A stretch of DNA of 64,000 nt. Source: Liolophura sinensis (lineage: Eukaryota > Mollusca > Polyplacophora > Chitonida > Chitonidae). Shown piece by piece: positions 32,013 through 44,276 of this stretch. Position 1 is the stretch's first letter. Each line of letters starts with the position of its first letter. A program made the position numbers and the translations under genes. Location of the stretch: NCBI RefSeq assembly GCF_032854445.1, contig NC_088307.1, positions 12,164,017-12,228,016 on the forward strand. Reading direction: 5' to 3'. Below the pieces are notes generated by a model. The model was not told where the DNA came from. It did not search any database and was given only the letters and a program-made list of their open reading frames with translations.

Positions 32013-32741
32013 TGGGTTTAACTATTTTTTAAACTTTGAATATGAATAATTGACATGATACCTGTGTGGGCCTATACCATTATATCCATCTAGAATTGAT
32101 TATCCTGGGTAGAAACTATATGTAATCACGAAATGAGACAATTAGGTAATATATGATGTTGAAAACAGAAGGTTTATATATTAAAAAATCAAACAAACAG
32201 AAGATAAAACAAATACGTATGTGCACACAACACAGATCTAATATGCTAAGGGTTTGTGTTGTACATTGTCCAATTGTTTTTCTTCATTATTTTTATTTAC
32301 TTTTAAGCGTATTCTTTTAAGTGAACTATGTCGAACAAATCTGTATATGCTTGGTACATTGCAAGAATGCTGTAATTTCAATACATGGTAAGTGCGTTTC
32401 GACCCAGGTGTGCACCCGAATCCTTTTCGACTCTCTTCCTAGTTCTTTCGGTTTTCCAGAGTATAACATGACATGTGGCATACAACAGTACAGATTAGTG
32501 GAGGGGTTATTCTCTAACAGGACGTGGTATTCTAAAATGATTAAGGTAATCAGTATATCCAAATGGTATTAATTGTACACCTGGTTGCGATAAACGTCGG
32601 TTCGCGTCCAGGCTGTATACAAGTTGCAGAATTATCCGTGACTTTGTGACACTCGCCATGTCCACAGTGTAACAGATATGACAGTAACAGATAGACAGTA
32701 ACAGATATGACAGTAGCACATATGCCTTTTCTTTATTTTGA

Positions 32742-32886
32742 GAGGGAAGGTCTTACAGCAACCTGCGGATGGTCGTGGGTTTCTCCCGGGCTGTGCCTGG
32801 TTTCCTCCCACCATAATGCTGGCCGCCGTCGTATAAGTGAAATATTCTTGAGTACGGAGTAAAACACCAATCAAATCAAATCAATC
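32742..32886 (+). repeat. SINE-A 3' half, well preserved
   Basis: 'GCAACCTGCGGATGGTCGTG' to 'CACCAATCAAATCAAATCAA'. Confidence 0.9.
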
Positions 32887-33848
32887 TTTATTTTGCCCAC
32901 AAATCATTCCGCATGTCCACGAGTTTATATCAAGGGCAAAACGTATGTAAGAGACTTCTATATTTCCACGTTATGCTTCTTGTGTTTCTAGTCTGTTTTT
33001 ATCTGGTTATGTCATAATAAATCCTGCTCTTCCTGAGCTATTAGTTGTTCATATTAAAGTCAACAGTCTGCGTCATAAAACTGACGTTAATACTTTATGC
33101 AGAATTCGGCAAGTTTGATGTCATTGATGAATAGGAAACAAAGATACATAAAACTCTAACGAACGACTCCAAGAGAATCCCAGGCTTTGATTTTGTTGTG
33201 CAGTTGAAAAAATAAAGGAAAGGCTGTGAAAGATATATCGGGAGGACATAAGAAATGGACCGTACTTTGACACTCAATATCTCCGAAACACTCTTACGTC
33301 AGCTTCTAAAAATGTACACATTCAAAGGCCATTATGTCCCAAGTATACAGGTCGAATTTGAATTTCATCCTTTAAGATTTCTGTTCATGGGACCAAAATC
33401 AAAATAGAATCAAAAACGCATGTTCCGGACATTTCAAAATGATGTTCTACCTTGTTTTACGTGAAAAGGTGATCAGTTTCTGGTCCGCCGCGGAGAAAAC
33501 CATTCTGATTCAGCAAAACTTGTGCCTATCTGGCAGAAGGGTTTCTCTCTAACACTAGAGCCAGACTATTTTTCCAGACGACACTTGATTGACGCGTGTC
33601 ACACAGGTGCAGTGCGCGCTGTACTCATGACACCTAACAGGCGATACAATGTGGGTCACTGGAACGTGCGTTTGTAAGGCTATGTTTTCATTTTAACCCT
33701 GTGTACAGGCTACTCAAGCTATGACCTTGAAAACTGGTCAGTATATTAACAAAAATTTTGCCATTTGAATGTTTAAAGTTTATAAGGGTTTGAACAAAGG
33801 ACAACGGAACAATGCAGCATCAAAGTAGGGCCCAATTTTATGCCCACC
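32887..33848. other. Non-genic stretch
   Basis: No recognisable domain, repeat family or exon; short ORFs only. Confidence 0.35.
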
Positions 33849-34260
33849 CGATATATTCACCTCCCTGGATTTAAATGAAACCACAGATTCCCCAGATCGC
33901 ACATCTTATCGACCTACATTTGTAGGTCAACACGGTTTCATCTCTTGCAGACTGTGCGACAAGAGCGGATAGTTTCAATTTTGACTTTGTAAGTTATCCT
34001 TACTTGGAGAGCAATAAGCCGACGGACCCTGTGTGTGGCGTGCCCCTATCTCGCCTTGTGGCATATGTTAGATCATGTGTGTTATGCGACGATTTCAATC
34101 AATGTCAAGCTGTTACTGCAAAAACGTGTGTCAAGGTTATTCCATGAAACCTTCACTGAAGTTTCTTAAGTTTTACAATGAGTATAATTCTCTTGTAAGT
34201 AAATATGGACAGAGCGTCCAGATTCTCTGTCACTCTGATTCACGACTCTGTCTAATTCTG
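33849..34260 (+). pseudogene. Second Penelope-like element fragment (RT C-terminus)
   Basis: Read on the plus strand with a few frame changes and stops, this stretch parallels the last 130 or so residues of the 19.5 kb element: 'ETTDSPDRTS', 'NFDFVSYPYLESN', 'VPLSRLVAYVRSCVLCDDFN', 'KFLKFYNEYNSLVSKYGQSV'. The shared 3' tail with 'TTAACC.(A/G)GGGCTAGGGG' also follows (34262-34282 here, 19190-19215 in reverse there). It is 5'-truncated and non-functional. The divergence shows two separate insertions rather than one duplication. Confidence 0.8.
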
Positions 34261-34282
34261 CTTAACCCAGGGCTAGGGGTTA

Positions 34283-35473
34283 TATATTCATCGTGTTGAA
34301 TTAGATCCATTTATATATGAACTGTTGCAATCAAAGAGTAACTTAGATACTTAAAGTACAGAATTTTCCGTGAAAACGTAAGAAGCAAGTGTCATCTCGA
34401 GGTCGAGGGCTAGCCGCCATCTTGAACAAGTCTGTTTCACTGTCGAACCGTGAGTTTGTCAAGACTATGGCCACACGCACGAGTCAAAAACTAAGACTTT
34501 CGAAGTAACATTACGCCTAATACAAACAATGTTAGCTAGCGATAACTATTAACTTAAATACAATTGTTTACGTAAACTTTAAAAATCAAACCTTCCCAAC
34601 TTAGGCCTACATTGTATGTGCTTCTCAGCAACTGTTGACCCCGATAAAACTTTAATTGCATCATGACATGGTGACATCATGCAGACAGAAGAGATCGCCT
34701 ACTGGACAGAATTCCCGCCAGGTCCAACATTTACATGAATGTTGCACAGCGATTGGTCAACACCGAGCAATGGGAATATGAGTTTAAAAAAACACGCACT
34801 CACAACTAGCTAATCTAGCTAAGCCTATTCCGCAAGATTTCATGAAAAACTACGTATAATAAGTTTGTTGTCAATCACTCGGTTGGGAGATCAACTACTG
34901 CGCAGTGATCCAAGAGGTCAAGGTCAAATGGCATAAGCACCGTCTGATGACTTCCACATTACCGGTATTCTGCGGTTATTTCCACCGTTTAAATGACAAC
35001 TGAAGCTCCCGATAGCCGCAAGGTAGGCCTAAATACAATCAGGAGCTGTTAAATACATGGATGTAGGTACCTTTACAAGATGTAAATCTTTTCGCTATGT
35101 ACGCTACTACAGGTAATCAAGGTACCGACTGGAATGCGAAATTTACCCTTACGACCCTCAAAATTGCGCAAGCGCATTCGATAACAGACATAAAATTAAA
35201 AGGATAATAAATGAAAGCACGACTCCAAATATAATTACAGTTTTTATTGCGTACATATTGAGTTCCATATAAATCTCAACAAAATGAAGAAAAGATCACG
35301 AAATGAAGCTGATATTCGATCATAACACTCGGTCTGTTTCGTTAAACGCACTGACACTGAGTGCTTGGGTGAAACTACTTCCGGAAATTTCTTCACATTT
35401 TTTCATGCCTCTATAGTGAACATTAGGCGATTCTCACCAATAGACCCATAAAATATGCGATATTTCTTTTATA
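34283..35473. other. Non-genic stretch
   Basis: Nothing recognised apart from scattered short motifs; no ORF with family features. Confidence 0.35.
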
Positions 35474-35598
35474 GTGTATTGTATTGTATTGCATTGTATT
35501 GTATTGTATTGTATTGTATTGTATTGTATTGTATTGTATTGCATTGTATTGTATTGTATTGTATTGTACTGTATTGTATTGTATTGTATTGTATTGTA
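35474..35598. repeat. (TGTAT)n pentanucleotide microsatellite
   Basis: About 25 units of TGTAT with a few TGCAT and TGTAC variants. It creates open frames on both strands that are not genes. Confidence 0.98.
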
Positions 35599-37561
35599 AG
35601 GTTGGAAAAGATAAAATAAAAGACTCGGTGAAGTCGATGTATGTGCCCCAAACGCGGCTGCAAAATTTGGAATTTGATTGTCTTCCTGGGTACGTGGCGT
35701 GTTAGATAGCCGTGGTTTATCAGAAGTGGACTTTGTGTGACCCTGTGGGAGTCTTGCAATCCTGTGGTGTTAATCAGCTTAACTGGACTTAACCACAAAG
35801 GACTATTGCCAAGATTTATCATTTGTTCATAATTAGATAACCATTCGCGCACTGTCACAGTGACATAACAAGTTTGTTCAATAAATACCTATGGATCAGA
35901 TGAAGCCGACGTTGTCGTTAATTAAACACAGCACCTGCGTAAAACATATTTCACCAAGTAGCAGGACGTTCAATCAATGTAAAAAAAAAGTATCATACCG
36001 TACTTTTTACGGTCGTGATTCTTTTACATGTGAAAGAAATGACCCTACTGAGCAAGTGACTGGTGATTCGAGGCAGCAGCCAAACGTGCTGCTAACAAAA
36101 TGCAAACACACGTGTGTTGGTGATAGGTGGCGTGTAACTGGCTACTGTTCAAGCATTTACATGAACAGTTAGCACAATACACAGCTAAATGAGGTACATT
36201 CACTAGAGACCGATTTTCACATGTGACATGTTTTCACATTGCACACATGACATGTTTTCACATTTGCCAACTCTCACTTTGTCGTCGCTCTACTGGATTT
36301 ACTTTCTGTGGTGTAATATTTAATAATAAAGACATCTTATGACGTTAAATGAGTACATAAGTCATCATTTCGAGATCGTTTATACTAATTTAGTTACGTG
36401 TAGGACCATTTCCACAGTATTATGACAGAGATAAGAGGTCATTACTGACAACTACAGATGCGTAACCAGTTTATTTATGACCCGTGTAACATTCAACGAC
36501 GGTATCACAAAACATGTCGGACAGCAGCATATTGTCTCGACCACGCTGATTTTCCCAGTAGCTTTTCTTGAACAAGCTGTTCAAACTTTACAAATTCATG
36601 TAGATGTTACTGTTCATTGTGGTATGTAGTCGGCCGAATCGGCGTGTAAACAAAAATGTACAAGTCATTACGACATTCCGTTGGTATGTAATAAAGAGTG
36701 TGATAGTTGGCGACCGGTCACACGTTACCGGTGAAATAAGACTGACAGGGCCACTCTTATTTCCCAGGTAAACAAATCATTACCCGCTGAGGCAATGTTC
36801 AAAATGTGAATGGTATTTCAGGAGATTACACGGTTTATTCACAGAGGTAGCGAATAAGTTTGAAGCCCTTAGCTTCAAGGGATACCGTATAGGTCGTGCA
36901 AGGTAGTTTGGAGAAGTTTTTCATGAATGACTTCGGGTGCGTGTACATATACCTTGCTACTGTTTCAAGGGTTACGGTTGCCAGTTATCGCTGTGGTCGC
37001 TGCTCTGGTTTTTCCTCTCTATGCTGTAGTATTTTTATGTTGCTGTACTTCATGTTAATAGCATTTTCTTAAATCAGGCTAAAAAATACGCTTATCTTAA
37101 TAATAAAATTCGCCTCATCTGGATGATAAATGGTTAAATAATAAGAACAGTTAAGGCGGTGACACAAAATCAGCTTCATTATTAAATTTAACGTCACAAA
37201 ATCACATGCAACCGAAGATAGTTACGTGGAAGTAGAAGTGGTCAGCAGTTTTCAACGATGTCTGAAAGACATACGGCATTGCTTAAACCATGCTTAAACC
37301 AAAACTTCACGCTATTTCAAAGCATAGTCTCCGTAATGTGGATTTGAAACTGAAGGACCCCTTGCAAGTAGAAAGCAAATCACCCCACTTCGGTAGGGCA
37401 GTGAGGTGTAAGTTTTTTAGAGAGAAAAAAGGTAAAACTTACCTGAAGATAAAGTACAATTACAGAAGAACATGTATGTGAAAAATTGGAGTGATGCGAA
37501 TTATACTTTCAGTTTTATCAAAAGACAAAGCACTCTCTAAAAATGATTGTGTACAAATTTG

Positions 37562-37787
37562 CACAAGTTGACCAGTGTAAGTATAATGTCTCGGGCGGAG
37601 CGCCGTAATTGCCTTCGGTAAGGCGTCTCAGTGAAGCAGCACTAGATAAAAGAGCGGTGGAAATCCGTCCTGCAACAAGGAGGCACATTACATAAATTCT
37701 AAGGACTCCTTCATCGTCATATGACGGAAAAATTGTTGAGCACGATGTTAAACCCCAAGCACACACTCAGTCACTCACGCATGAATT
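37562..37787 (+). repeat. SINE-B2, 5'-truncated
   Basis: 'AGTATAATGTCTCGGGCGGA', 'GGAAATCCGTCCTGCAACAA', tail 'GTTAAACCCCAAGCACACAC'. Confidence 0.85.
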
Positions 37788-38276
37788 GCATAATTTGTGT
37801 ACTGCTGGTACACAAAATTATGTGGATGTGTATTTTTGCCACAACACTGTGTACTACTAGTGCACAGTAGCATTTAGTGAGTAGAGTCAAAAGCAGATTT
37901 TGCTATTTTAAGGCGTTTTCCTGCGGGAATTCCCTTCATAACAAAAGTCTGATTACGTGAACCAAAATAATTTGAAAGTTCTGAGGAACTCAACAGTCAC
38001 CATAATATTTCATAGTATCTAGCGCATTGTCCGAGTGGTAACGTGTGTATTGAAACCGTAGTGTCCAAAAAGATAAGGAGTTCGATTCGCATCATTGCAT
38101 ACTGTGTTTTTTTAGTGCTTTACAAAGTGAGGTAATGGAGGGTGGATGTCAGGTTTGAACCGCACAAGAAATTCTTTTTAATGTTTCTTCATGTATTGTC
38201 AAGCTATATATTAGATAAGTTTAAACATATTATTGTAAATCTATACAGATTGTATATAGTATTCTTCCTATGAAGG

Positions 38277-38397
38277 CGACAGAAACTTGCCGATGGCCGT
38301 GGATTCTGTCCGGTTTCCTCCCATCATTGGGCTGGCCGACGCCGTATAAGAGAAATGTTCTTGAGTATTGAGTAAAACTCCAATCAAATAAATAAAT
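38277..38397 (+). repeat. SINE-A tail half
   Basis: 'GTCCGGTTTCCTCCCATCAT' to 'CTCCAATCAAATAAATAAAT'. Confidence 0.85.
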
Positions 38398-39311
38398 TCC
38401 AGTGAAAGCTATTTACCCCTGCTAACAGTATATCGCACAATTGCATTGAGGAAGGGGGCACTCGTTTATCAGTTCATTTTCGTAATAAACGTCTATTACT
38501 GACACTGTCAGACATTCACGGCATAATGCGTAAGATAAAACTTTTTTCATATATCAACATTAGAGGGAAAAAGATATTATCCTATGCATTTAACGGCATA
38601 CAATAAACTGCATGATGGATAGCCACAAATATTTTAGCTTGGCGCATTTCATCGGCTACACCTGTAACATTACAACTTCAACAACATATCGCGGAAGCCC
38701 TTGCGGCATTTCGCAGATGGTCTGTCACTTTGAGCAGGACGGAAATCGACCTGAGCCACACGATTTCCCATCCAGTTGCAAGGAGAGGAATAACTTTAAA
38801 TAGGCTATTGTATCGTGACAGCTGATCCAGAGTTGCGTCCCTTAGTACCGGCCACAATGACACATGCAGCATGCAACAATGATTATAGCCGAGAGCTAAT
38901 GTACTTTACACGATACTTGATCATCTTAGATAACACCCATCATTCACAGCGAAGGTGCAGATTAGTAGGCTTTTATGTCTTGTTGCTTTAGAGTAGTCTC
39001 TTTAATATATGTTCTCGGTTCCAAACACAACACCTCTGCTGGTGTGTGTTTGTGGGAGTTTTATGGGGCGGAGATGGTGGGCGCGTTGTCATGGTTGTAG
39101 CTACAAATACAGACCTTAACTGATCAGATTGTGATTCAAAAGTAACATATGAACACATATGAACACCCGTGGCCAAACGGGATGATCTTTTGAATTAACT
39201 CTCTGGTACCGTGGCGATTTTTGTAGTAGCAACGGAGAAGCCGTAGTGGACTCGTTCGTGCTGTTGTATAACATCGTTCCCTGTCCTGAGTGGACCAGGA
39301 GTATATCTGGT

Positions 39312-39506
39312 GAGAGACCTTCGTGACCGAGGGGATAGCACCCCAGCCCGGTGCAATGACCCAGGAGCCTCTCACCAGTACGGTCGCTGCATTTCAAGTC
39401 CAGCTCATGCTGCTTTCCTCTCTGACCGTACGTGGGAAGGCCTTGGCAGGAAACTGCGGACGGTGTGGGGTTTCTGTCCGGTTTCCTCCCACTATAATGC
39501 TGTACA
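39312..39506 (+). repeat. SINE-A head and body
   Basis: 'TGCAATGACCCAGGAGCCTC', 'GTACGTGGGAAGG', 'CGGTTTCCTCCCACTATAAT'; the tail is lost. Confidence 0.75.
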
Positions 39507-39636
39507 TGTAGTACCGTTAGGGCAGTAGGCGCCGCTCACAGTGTTGGTAGAGGCGCCCACCAAGACCCGCCGGAGCCGATCCGGGGCGATACTTTACTAT
39601 GATAAAACCTGCCACCCTTGGTGGCATCGGACACAT

Positions 39637-39890
39637 TTATTTTATTTATTTATTCGTTTGATTGGTTTGGTACGCATAGCTAAAGAATATTTCACTTATA
39701 CGACGGTGGCCAGCATTATGGTGGGACGAAAATCGAGAAGAGAAAGGGGCAAACTCGCGGCCATCCGCAGGTTGCCTAGCAGACAACACGTACGACCGGA
39801 GAGGAAGCCAGTCAGAACTCACAGCAACCACATTGGTGAGAGGCTCACCCATGAATGTTAAACAACAGTACTAACGAGTCCACTACGGCC
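39637..39890 (-). repeat. SINE-A, near full length
   Basis: Reverse copy from 'TTTATTTATTCGTTTGATTG' to head remnants 'ACTCACAGCAACCACATTGG' and 'CCACTACGGCCTC'. Confidence 0.8.
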
Positions 39891-39974
39891 TCTCCAAGAA
39901 CGTTCAAAAGCTTCACAGTAACCTACGGACAATGTACGCGTCCAAAACACACTTCGAGAACGTCCCACGACCAT

Positions 39975-40370
39975 CAGGTTGTAAGTGGTGAGAACCAATA
40001 GGAAGGTTTTGAGTTATCGCTAAGGATCAAACTCTATCATGTGACCTGTCAAAAATGTTGGGCAACTATTTGCTATTCCGATTTACTATAATATGGTCGT
40101 CTGAATCAGTTTCAAAAACGTACTAAGTTTAGAGTAGATAAACTCGAGAGGAAATTGAAGAGCTAAAGGTTTGTGGACTTGAAAAGTTCTTACTGGAAAG
40201 AGGTGTTATTTGTGTTACAATCTGGGGCAGGTGATCACTAAATTAATGTCCAAAAAGGTAACCTGATACGTTTCGCTCGTCACATGATACAGTAGGGCAG
40301 TTTTTTTAACTTTATCTTTCTACTATGAGTAGAAGAGTTAAAACTCGAAACTTCGTTATTCACCTTGTCA
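39975..40370. repeat. Unclassified dispersed repeat X, copy 4
   Basis: The longest match to copy 1, including 'CAAAAATGTTGGGCAACTAT', 'TTTAGAGTAGATAAACTCGA', 'GGAAAGAGGTGTTATTTGTG', 'CACATGATACAGTAGGGCAG'. Confidence 0.75.
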
Positions 40371-40395
40371 GGTAATCGCACTTATCTTCCGTGAC

Positions 40396-40487
40396 CAGTT
40401 GGATTTGAACACGTTCATCAAAGGCTAGTCTTTAGCCGAACGTCAGCTATGACCAGTTGGATTTGAACACGTTCATCAAAGACTAGT
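40396..40487 (+). repeat. Short tandem duplication, about 51 bp
   Basis: 'GACCAGTTGGATTTGAACAC' plus GTTCATCAAA occurs twice, followed by ggctag and gactag. Confidence 0.85.
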
Positions 40488-40499
40488 GGGTCATTGGAG

Positions 40500-40855
40500 A
40501 AACACAATGCTTCGATTGCCTACTAACGAGTAGAACTGCCGCATCGCAGACGGGAGACCTGGGATCAAAGCCGGGTGGGGGTCACACGAGCTACTTTGAA
40601 AATGGCATCTGATGCTGCCTCACTTGACGGTGAGCACTAAGAGGTTAGAGAAAGGAAGCAGAAAACAACTGGTTGTCCCGGTTTCAGTATATTGTGACTA
40701 GATGGGGTGCCATAACTGGGGTTTTCGACATAGTACTTCAGTGTCGACAGCCCTTTAGCGGCATCGATTCGCGCTACTAATCCGCGTCGTCATATGACTG
40801 AAACCTTGTTAAGTACAATTTGAAACCCCAAGCATACATACTTACATAAATTGGA
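40500..40855 (+). repeat. SINE-B1, near full length
   Basis: 'GGGATCAAAGCCGGGTGGGG', 'CATCTGATGCTGCCTCACTT', 'GTCGTCATATGACTGAAACC', 'AACCCCAAGCATACATACTT'. Confidence 0.8.
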
Positions 40856-41449
40856 CAAACACACTGAAGGATTTGGGCACTCAGAGCATGTAAATAATCA
40901 CTTTATAGGCCTACGTACGACATGGGAGTTCAACTATATAGACATATAAAAACAAGGACCACATATATTATTATGAACACGATGTTTATTTGCTGTTCTT
41001 TAGATCCCCATACATATGTATGGACGAACATAATACCCATTACACATATATTCGTATGAGAGTACATTTACAGATGATAATATATGTATACTGAAATTTA
41101 TGAGCTGGTATACTGGTAAAGAAAAAAAAGGCATAGCTGCCTCGTGGATGATTGAACAGATTACACTTTGCAGTAAATGAACCTCGTCATGCGCACTGGG
41201 AAACCTGCGAGTTATCGTACAGAGACGGATGTAAGGCAACAAAAGGTCACCGGGGAATTAAGCGAGGATATGAGTGCATAGACCACAAACATTGTCGATT
41301 CATTTTGTAAAATATCTACACAATGAAATATGGCTGGAGGACAAATAAGCGTTGGATACAGAGACTTCTTTGCAGGCCCGGTGTGCCATGCCGTGGTCCT
41401 AAAGGCGAAACTCGATCGAGTCCGTTTACATGGGATGTGTGATAGTTAC

Positions 41450-41492
41450 ATATTTATTTGTTTATTTATTTGATTGGTGTTTTACGCTCTCT
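41450..41492 (-). repeat. SINE-A tail stub
   Basis: 'TATTTATTTGATTGGTGTTT' then TACGCTC, after which a CT-rich run begins. Confidence 0.75.
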
Positions 41493-41763
41493 CTCCCTCT
41501 CTATCCATCCCCTTTTGTGTGGCTCAAATGTTTCAATTCTGTAAGTAACTTATAAGGATTTTTTTCAGAATGGACAAATTTCGTACGTAGGTCAATTTAT
41601 ATATGAAATTTGTATCATTTAAGCATCGCTTGGAATTCGACCCTGACGAGAAAACGCTCAAATCTAAAATATACGGACTTAATAAGCAACTTAAATCCAA
41701 CTGCATAATAACGCAAAAATTGATAAATTACAAATATTATACTATTATAAATAATATATTGTC

Positions 41764-43633
41764 TTAAACCAGCACGTATCTGAGCACGTACACTAGAGAC
41801 AGGAACAACAGTGACGACAGAGTTACGTCCCCTGAATTCTTGTTATCCTCGTCCTCCACTTGGTTTTACCGCGTACTTTGGGTGTTTCTCAAATGCCTGT
41901 CGATCGTCCATGATTCTACTTTCCTTGCTGTCAGACTCAGACTCAGCCTGCCTGGACACAACAGTTGTGCTTCTACTTCCTACCGTCATGGCCTTAGTTG
42001 ATATGGGTGCAGGACTAGACGCTTTCGTTTCACCTGTGACGGTGTCGGAAGTGGGACTCAAGGGCACTCGAATGTTCCTCGTTGCGCTAGGAGTGCGCAC
42101 TTTAGGAATTGGCGTGGCGTTCTCTTCACCACTCTGCGTCATTTCAGGAGACTGTCCACTGTCCACTCTACCATTTACAGTTGTGTCGGCAACAATGGTT
42201 TTTTTTGATAAGGGCAAATTCATTATGGTAGGCCGTTCCCCTGATTGAGGCGTTGCAGAAACTGTTGCAGATGTAGAGTTGAAGCCAACGTCCTGGTGAT
42301 ACAACTTCTCATTAACGTCTGTTATTGACGGAATCGTGGTCAGTCTCTCAGATTTTGAAACCGGGGGGCTTATTGGCTCACTGAATAGTTTTACAGTAGG
42401 CAATAATGATCTTGACGACGATTCGAAAGGGTAATGTTCTTTTACAGGATTCATCTTGTCACCGACATCGGTAGCTGAGGGAACCGTCGTCTTTTTATCA
42501 GTCACCGGAAAGCTTGTTGGTTCAATAGTTGACGTTGTGAAAGACAGTAATGATGTTGGCGATGCAGAATTGTGCAAGCCATTTACATGTTCAGCTGTTG
42601 TGTCTGGGCGAACTGAAGGCGACAGATGCAAGCTTCCATCCGACGTTGATGGCGATCTGTAATCAACGGTTTGTCCTCTCGAAGAAACTGCTGACGTCGA
42701 CGGGTGAGCGCTATTTGTGATTGTCTCCTGAGGTACATGAGCACATGGCGCTGACGACACCGGGGGCGGAGAGGAAAAACAATAACCAAGGGTTTCCTGG
42801 CCGCAGCTGAAATCCGAAGCTGTCAAATCTGAGAGCGTTACGCGTTTCTTTTGTCCTTTGCACGAGTTGGATTTTAAGGTATATCTGAGAGATTGGTTTC
42901 TTGGATTTCGAACGTGTCGTAACAACCAGGACAAACTACAAGAACATTCCATCTCATTATTGTAAAAGAAAAACGACGGAAGAGTCATTGATAGACTCTC
43001 TACTGTACGACACTCGAGCTCCTCGATTCTGTTCTTGCCTATACTGAAACTTTCGACGGTGGCCAACTCGAAAAAGGCGTTATTTTTTAGCTTTTTGATG
43101 TTGCTGTTGAAAACACTCAAGCCCCCGATTTCACGTAGCTTCCTGACAGCGTACGAGTCAAAAAGCTTAACTGAAACATTGTGGAATTCGAAATATGTCA
43201 CGAGGCTGATATTGAAAAAAGCGTTTGGGTGAATGACGTCAACTGTGACGTTGTAAAGTGTGAGTTTTTCTATATTGCTCAAAGAATGGAAAGCAAACGG
43301 TTGGATTTCCTGGACGCGAACACTGTGTAAAGTCAAAGAGTGTATATCTGAGAGAAAGCTGAACGTACATCCTTTGAGATACTTTATTTCAGACTTATAT
43401 ATCTCAATTTTCGTCACGTTTGACAAACTGCTGAACGCGTCAGATGGAATCTCGTCTAGCTTAAGGTACCACAAGATCACCTTCTCCGTACTTTCCGGAA
43501 TATACTCGGGGAATTCCGACAGATTGGAACAAGTCATTTGCTTTTGTCGACAGTGGCACTTCTTTGGACAGGGTTGACAGAAGACGACCGTTACAAGCAA
43601 CAGAATTGTTACAGCTTTGGTGACTGCAATCAT
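41764..43633 (-). CDS. Secreted or surface leucine-rich-repeat protein with Ser/Thr-rich stalk
   Basis: Start at ATG 43633, 34 bp after a strong 3' splice site (T-rich tract ending ACAG at 43668), so a 5' UTR intron precedes it. Residues 1-19 are a signal peptide. Cys22, 26, 28 and 35 form an LRRNT cap ('CPKKCHC'). About seven LRRs follow (roughly 40-225), then an LRRCT cap beginning 'NEMECSCSLSWLL' with two more Cys. Residues from about 285 on are a Ser/Thr/Pro-rich mucin-like stalk. The main frame stops at 41843 (596 residues). One base fewer near 41862-41867 would instead read on to 41764 through 'NSGDVTLSSLLFLSLVYV', resembling a GPI-anchor signal or short membrane anchor. In other LRR-stalk proteins such domains serve adhesion or ligand binding. 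The plus-strand ORF over it is a shadow. Confidence 0.85.
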
Positions 43634-43667
43634 TTTTTATGTTCAGTGGATGTGGATTATGTTCTTC
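43634..43667 (-). other. 5' UTR and 3' splice site of the LRR gene
   Basis: Minus strand: a pure T tract followed by ACAG|GAAGAAC, then 34 bp to the ATG with A at -3. The 5' part of the transcript must start further right, beyond 43.7 kb; no promoter could be identified. Confidence 0.55.
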
Positions 43668-43718
43668 CTGTAAAAAAAAAAATAGCCAAAGGTTTTAATA
43701 TGTTCATTTGTTGAATTA

Positions 43719-43882
43719 TATTTTATTTATTTCATTGTGTTTTAGTACTCAAGTATTCAAGAATATTTCACTTATACCACGGTGGCCAGCATTATGGTGG
43801 GAGGAAACCGGGCAGAGCCCGGGTGAAAACCCACGAGGTTGCTGCAGATCTTCCACGTATGACCGGAGAGGAAGCCAATACG
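43719..43882 (-). repeat. SINE-A without head
   Basis: 'AGTACTCAAGTATTCAAGAA' to 'ATGACCGGAGAGGAAGCCAA', upstream of the LRR gene, in its 5' intron or flank. Confidence 0.85.
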
Positions 43883-44276
43883 AGGGTTCTAATGTAAATG
43901 TATAACACAGAATCTCTTATTCGGTGTTCAAAGTGCTGTATTACTCTTTATAACAGAAATAAAAAGATAAAACATCAGAGTTTCGTTCTCAAATAAATGA
44001 CCTGTTTTGCAATATCGAATATAAATATATCAATAAGTTAAACCACTGTTATTTTTACACTGTTAAATAAACTAACATTTTACTTTCACTGATCTGAATA
44101 AGATAAAACCAAATTGTTAAAAGTGAAAGGAAGGTAAACCGGAAACGAAGAAAAGCTCATGACACGAACAAAACTGAAAACTTTGCTTAAAAATACTATC
44201 ATTAACGTTTTTAGATTTTCATGAGTTACGTGCATTCAAATGTTTGAATGATATAAACCATACAGCCGATGTTTAG

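Larger units (their letters stand above)
36900..38770 (+). repeat. Duplicated segment, left copy
   Basis: Blocks in the same order and orientation as 47340-49930: 'TCGCTGCTCTGG' (36995 / 47490), 'AAGTACAAT.....AAGAACATG' (37450 / 48965), 'AGATTTTGCTATTTT' (37890 / 49057), and 'ATTTAACGGCATA' then 'CATTTCATCGGC' (38588, 38645 / 49758, 49810). SINE-B2 sits at different places in the two copies. Confidence 0.65.

Noticed and set aside
31793-32032. 79-residue plus-strand ORF, similar to a minus-strand ORF at 51737-51925
   Set aside because: The similarity is real but comes from antisense readings of two SINE-B1 copies.
35469-35858. 129-residue minus-strand ORF and its plus-strand partner
   Set aside because: Most of each ORF is the TGTAT microsatellite.
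38020-38095. tRNA-like stretch with 'GTCCGAGTGGTAACG' and 'GAGTTCGATTCGCAT'
   Set aside because: Box A and box B resemblances only; no acceptor stem or clover-leaf could be paired, so it is probably a worn SINE head, not a tRNA gene.
41811-42248. 145-residue plus-strand ORF
   Set aside because: Antisense shadow of the Ser/Thr-rich part of the LRR gene.
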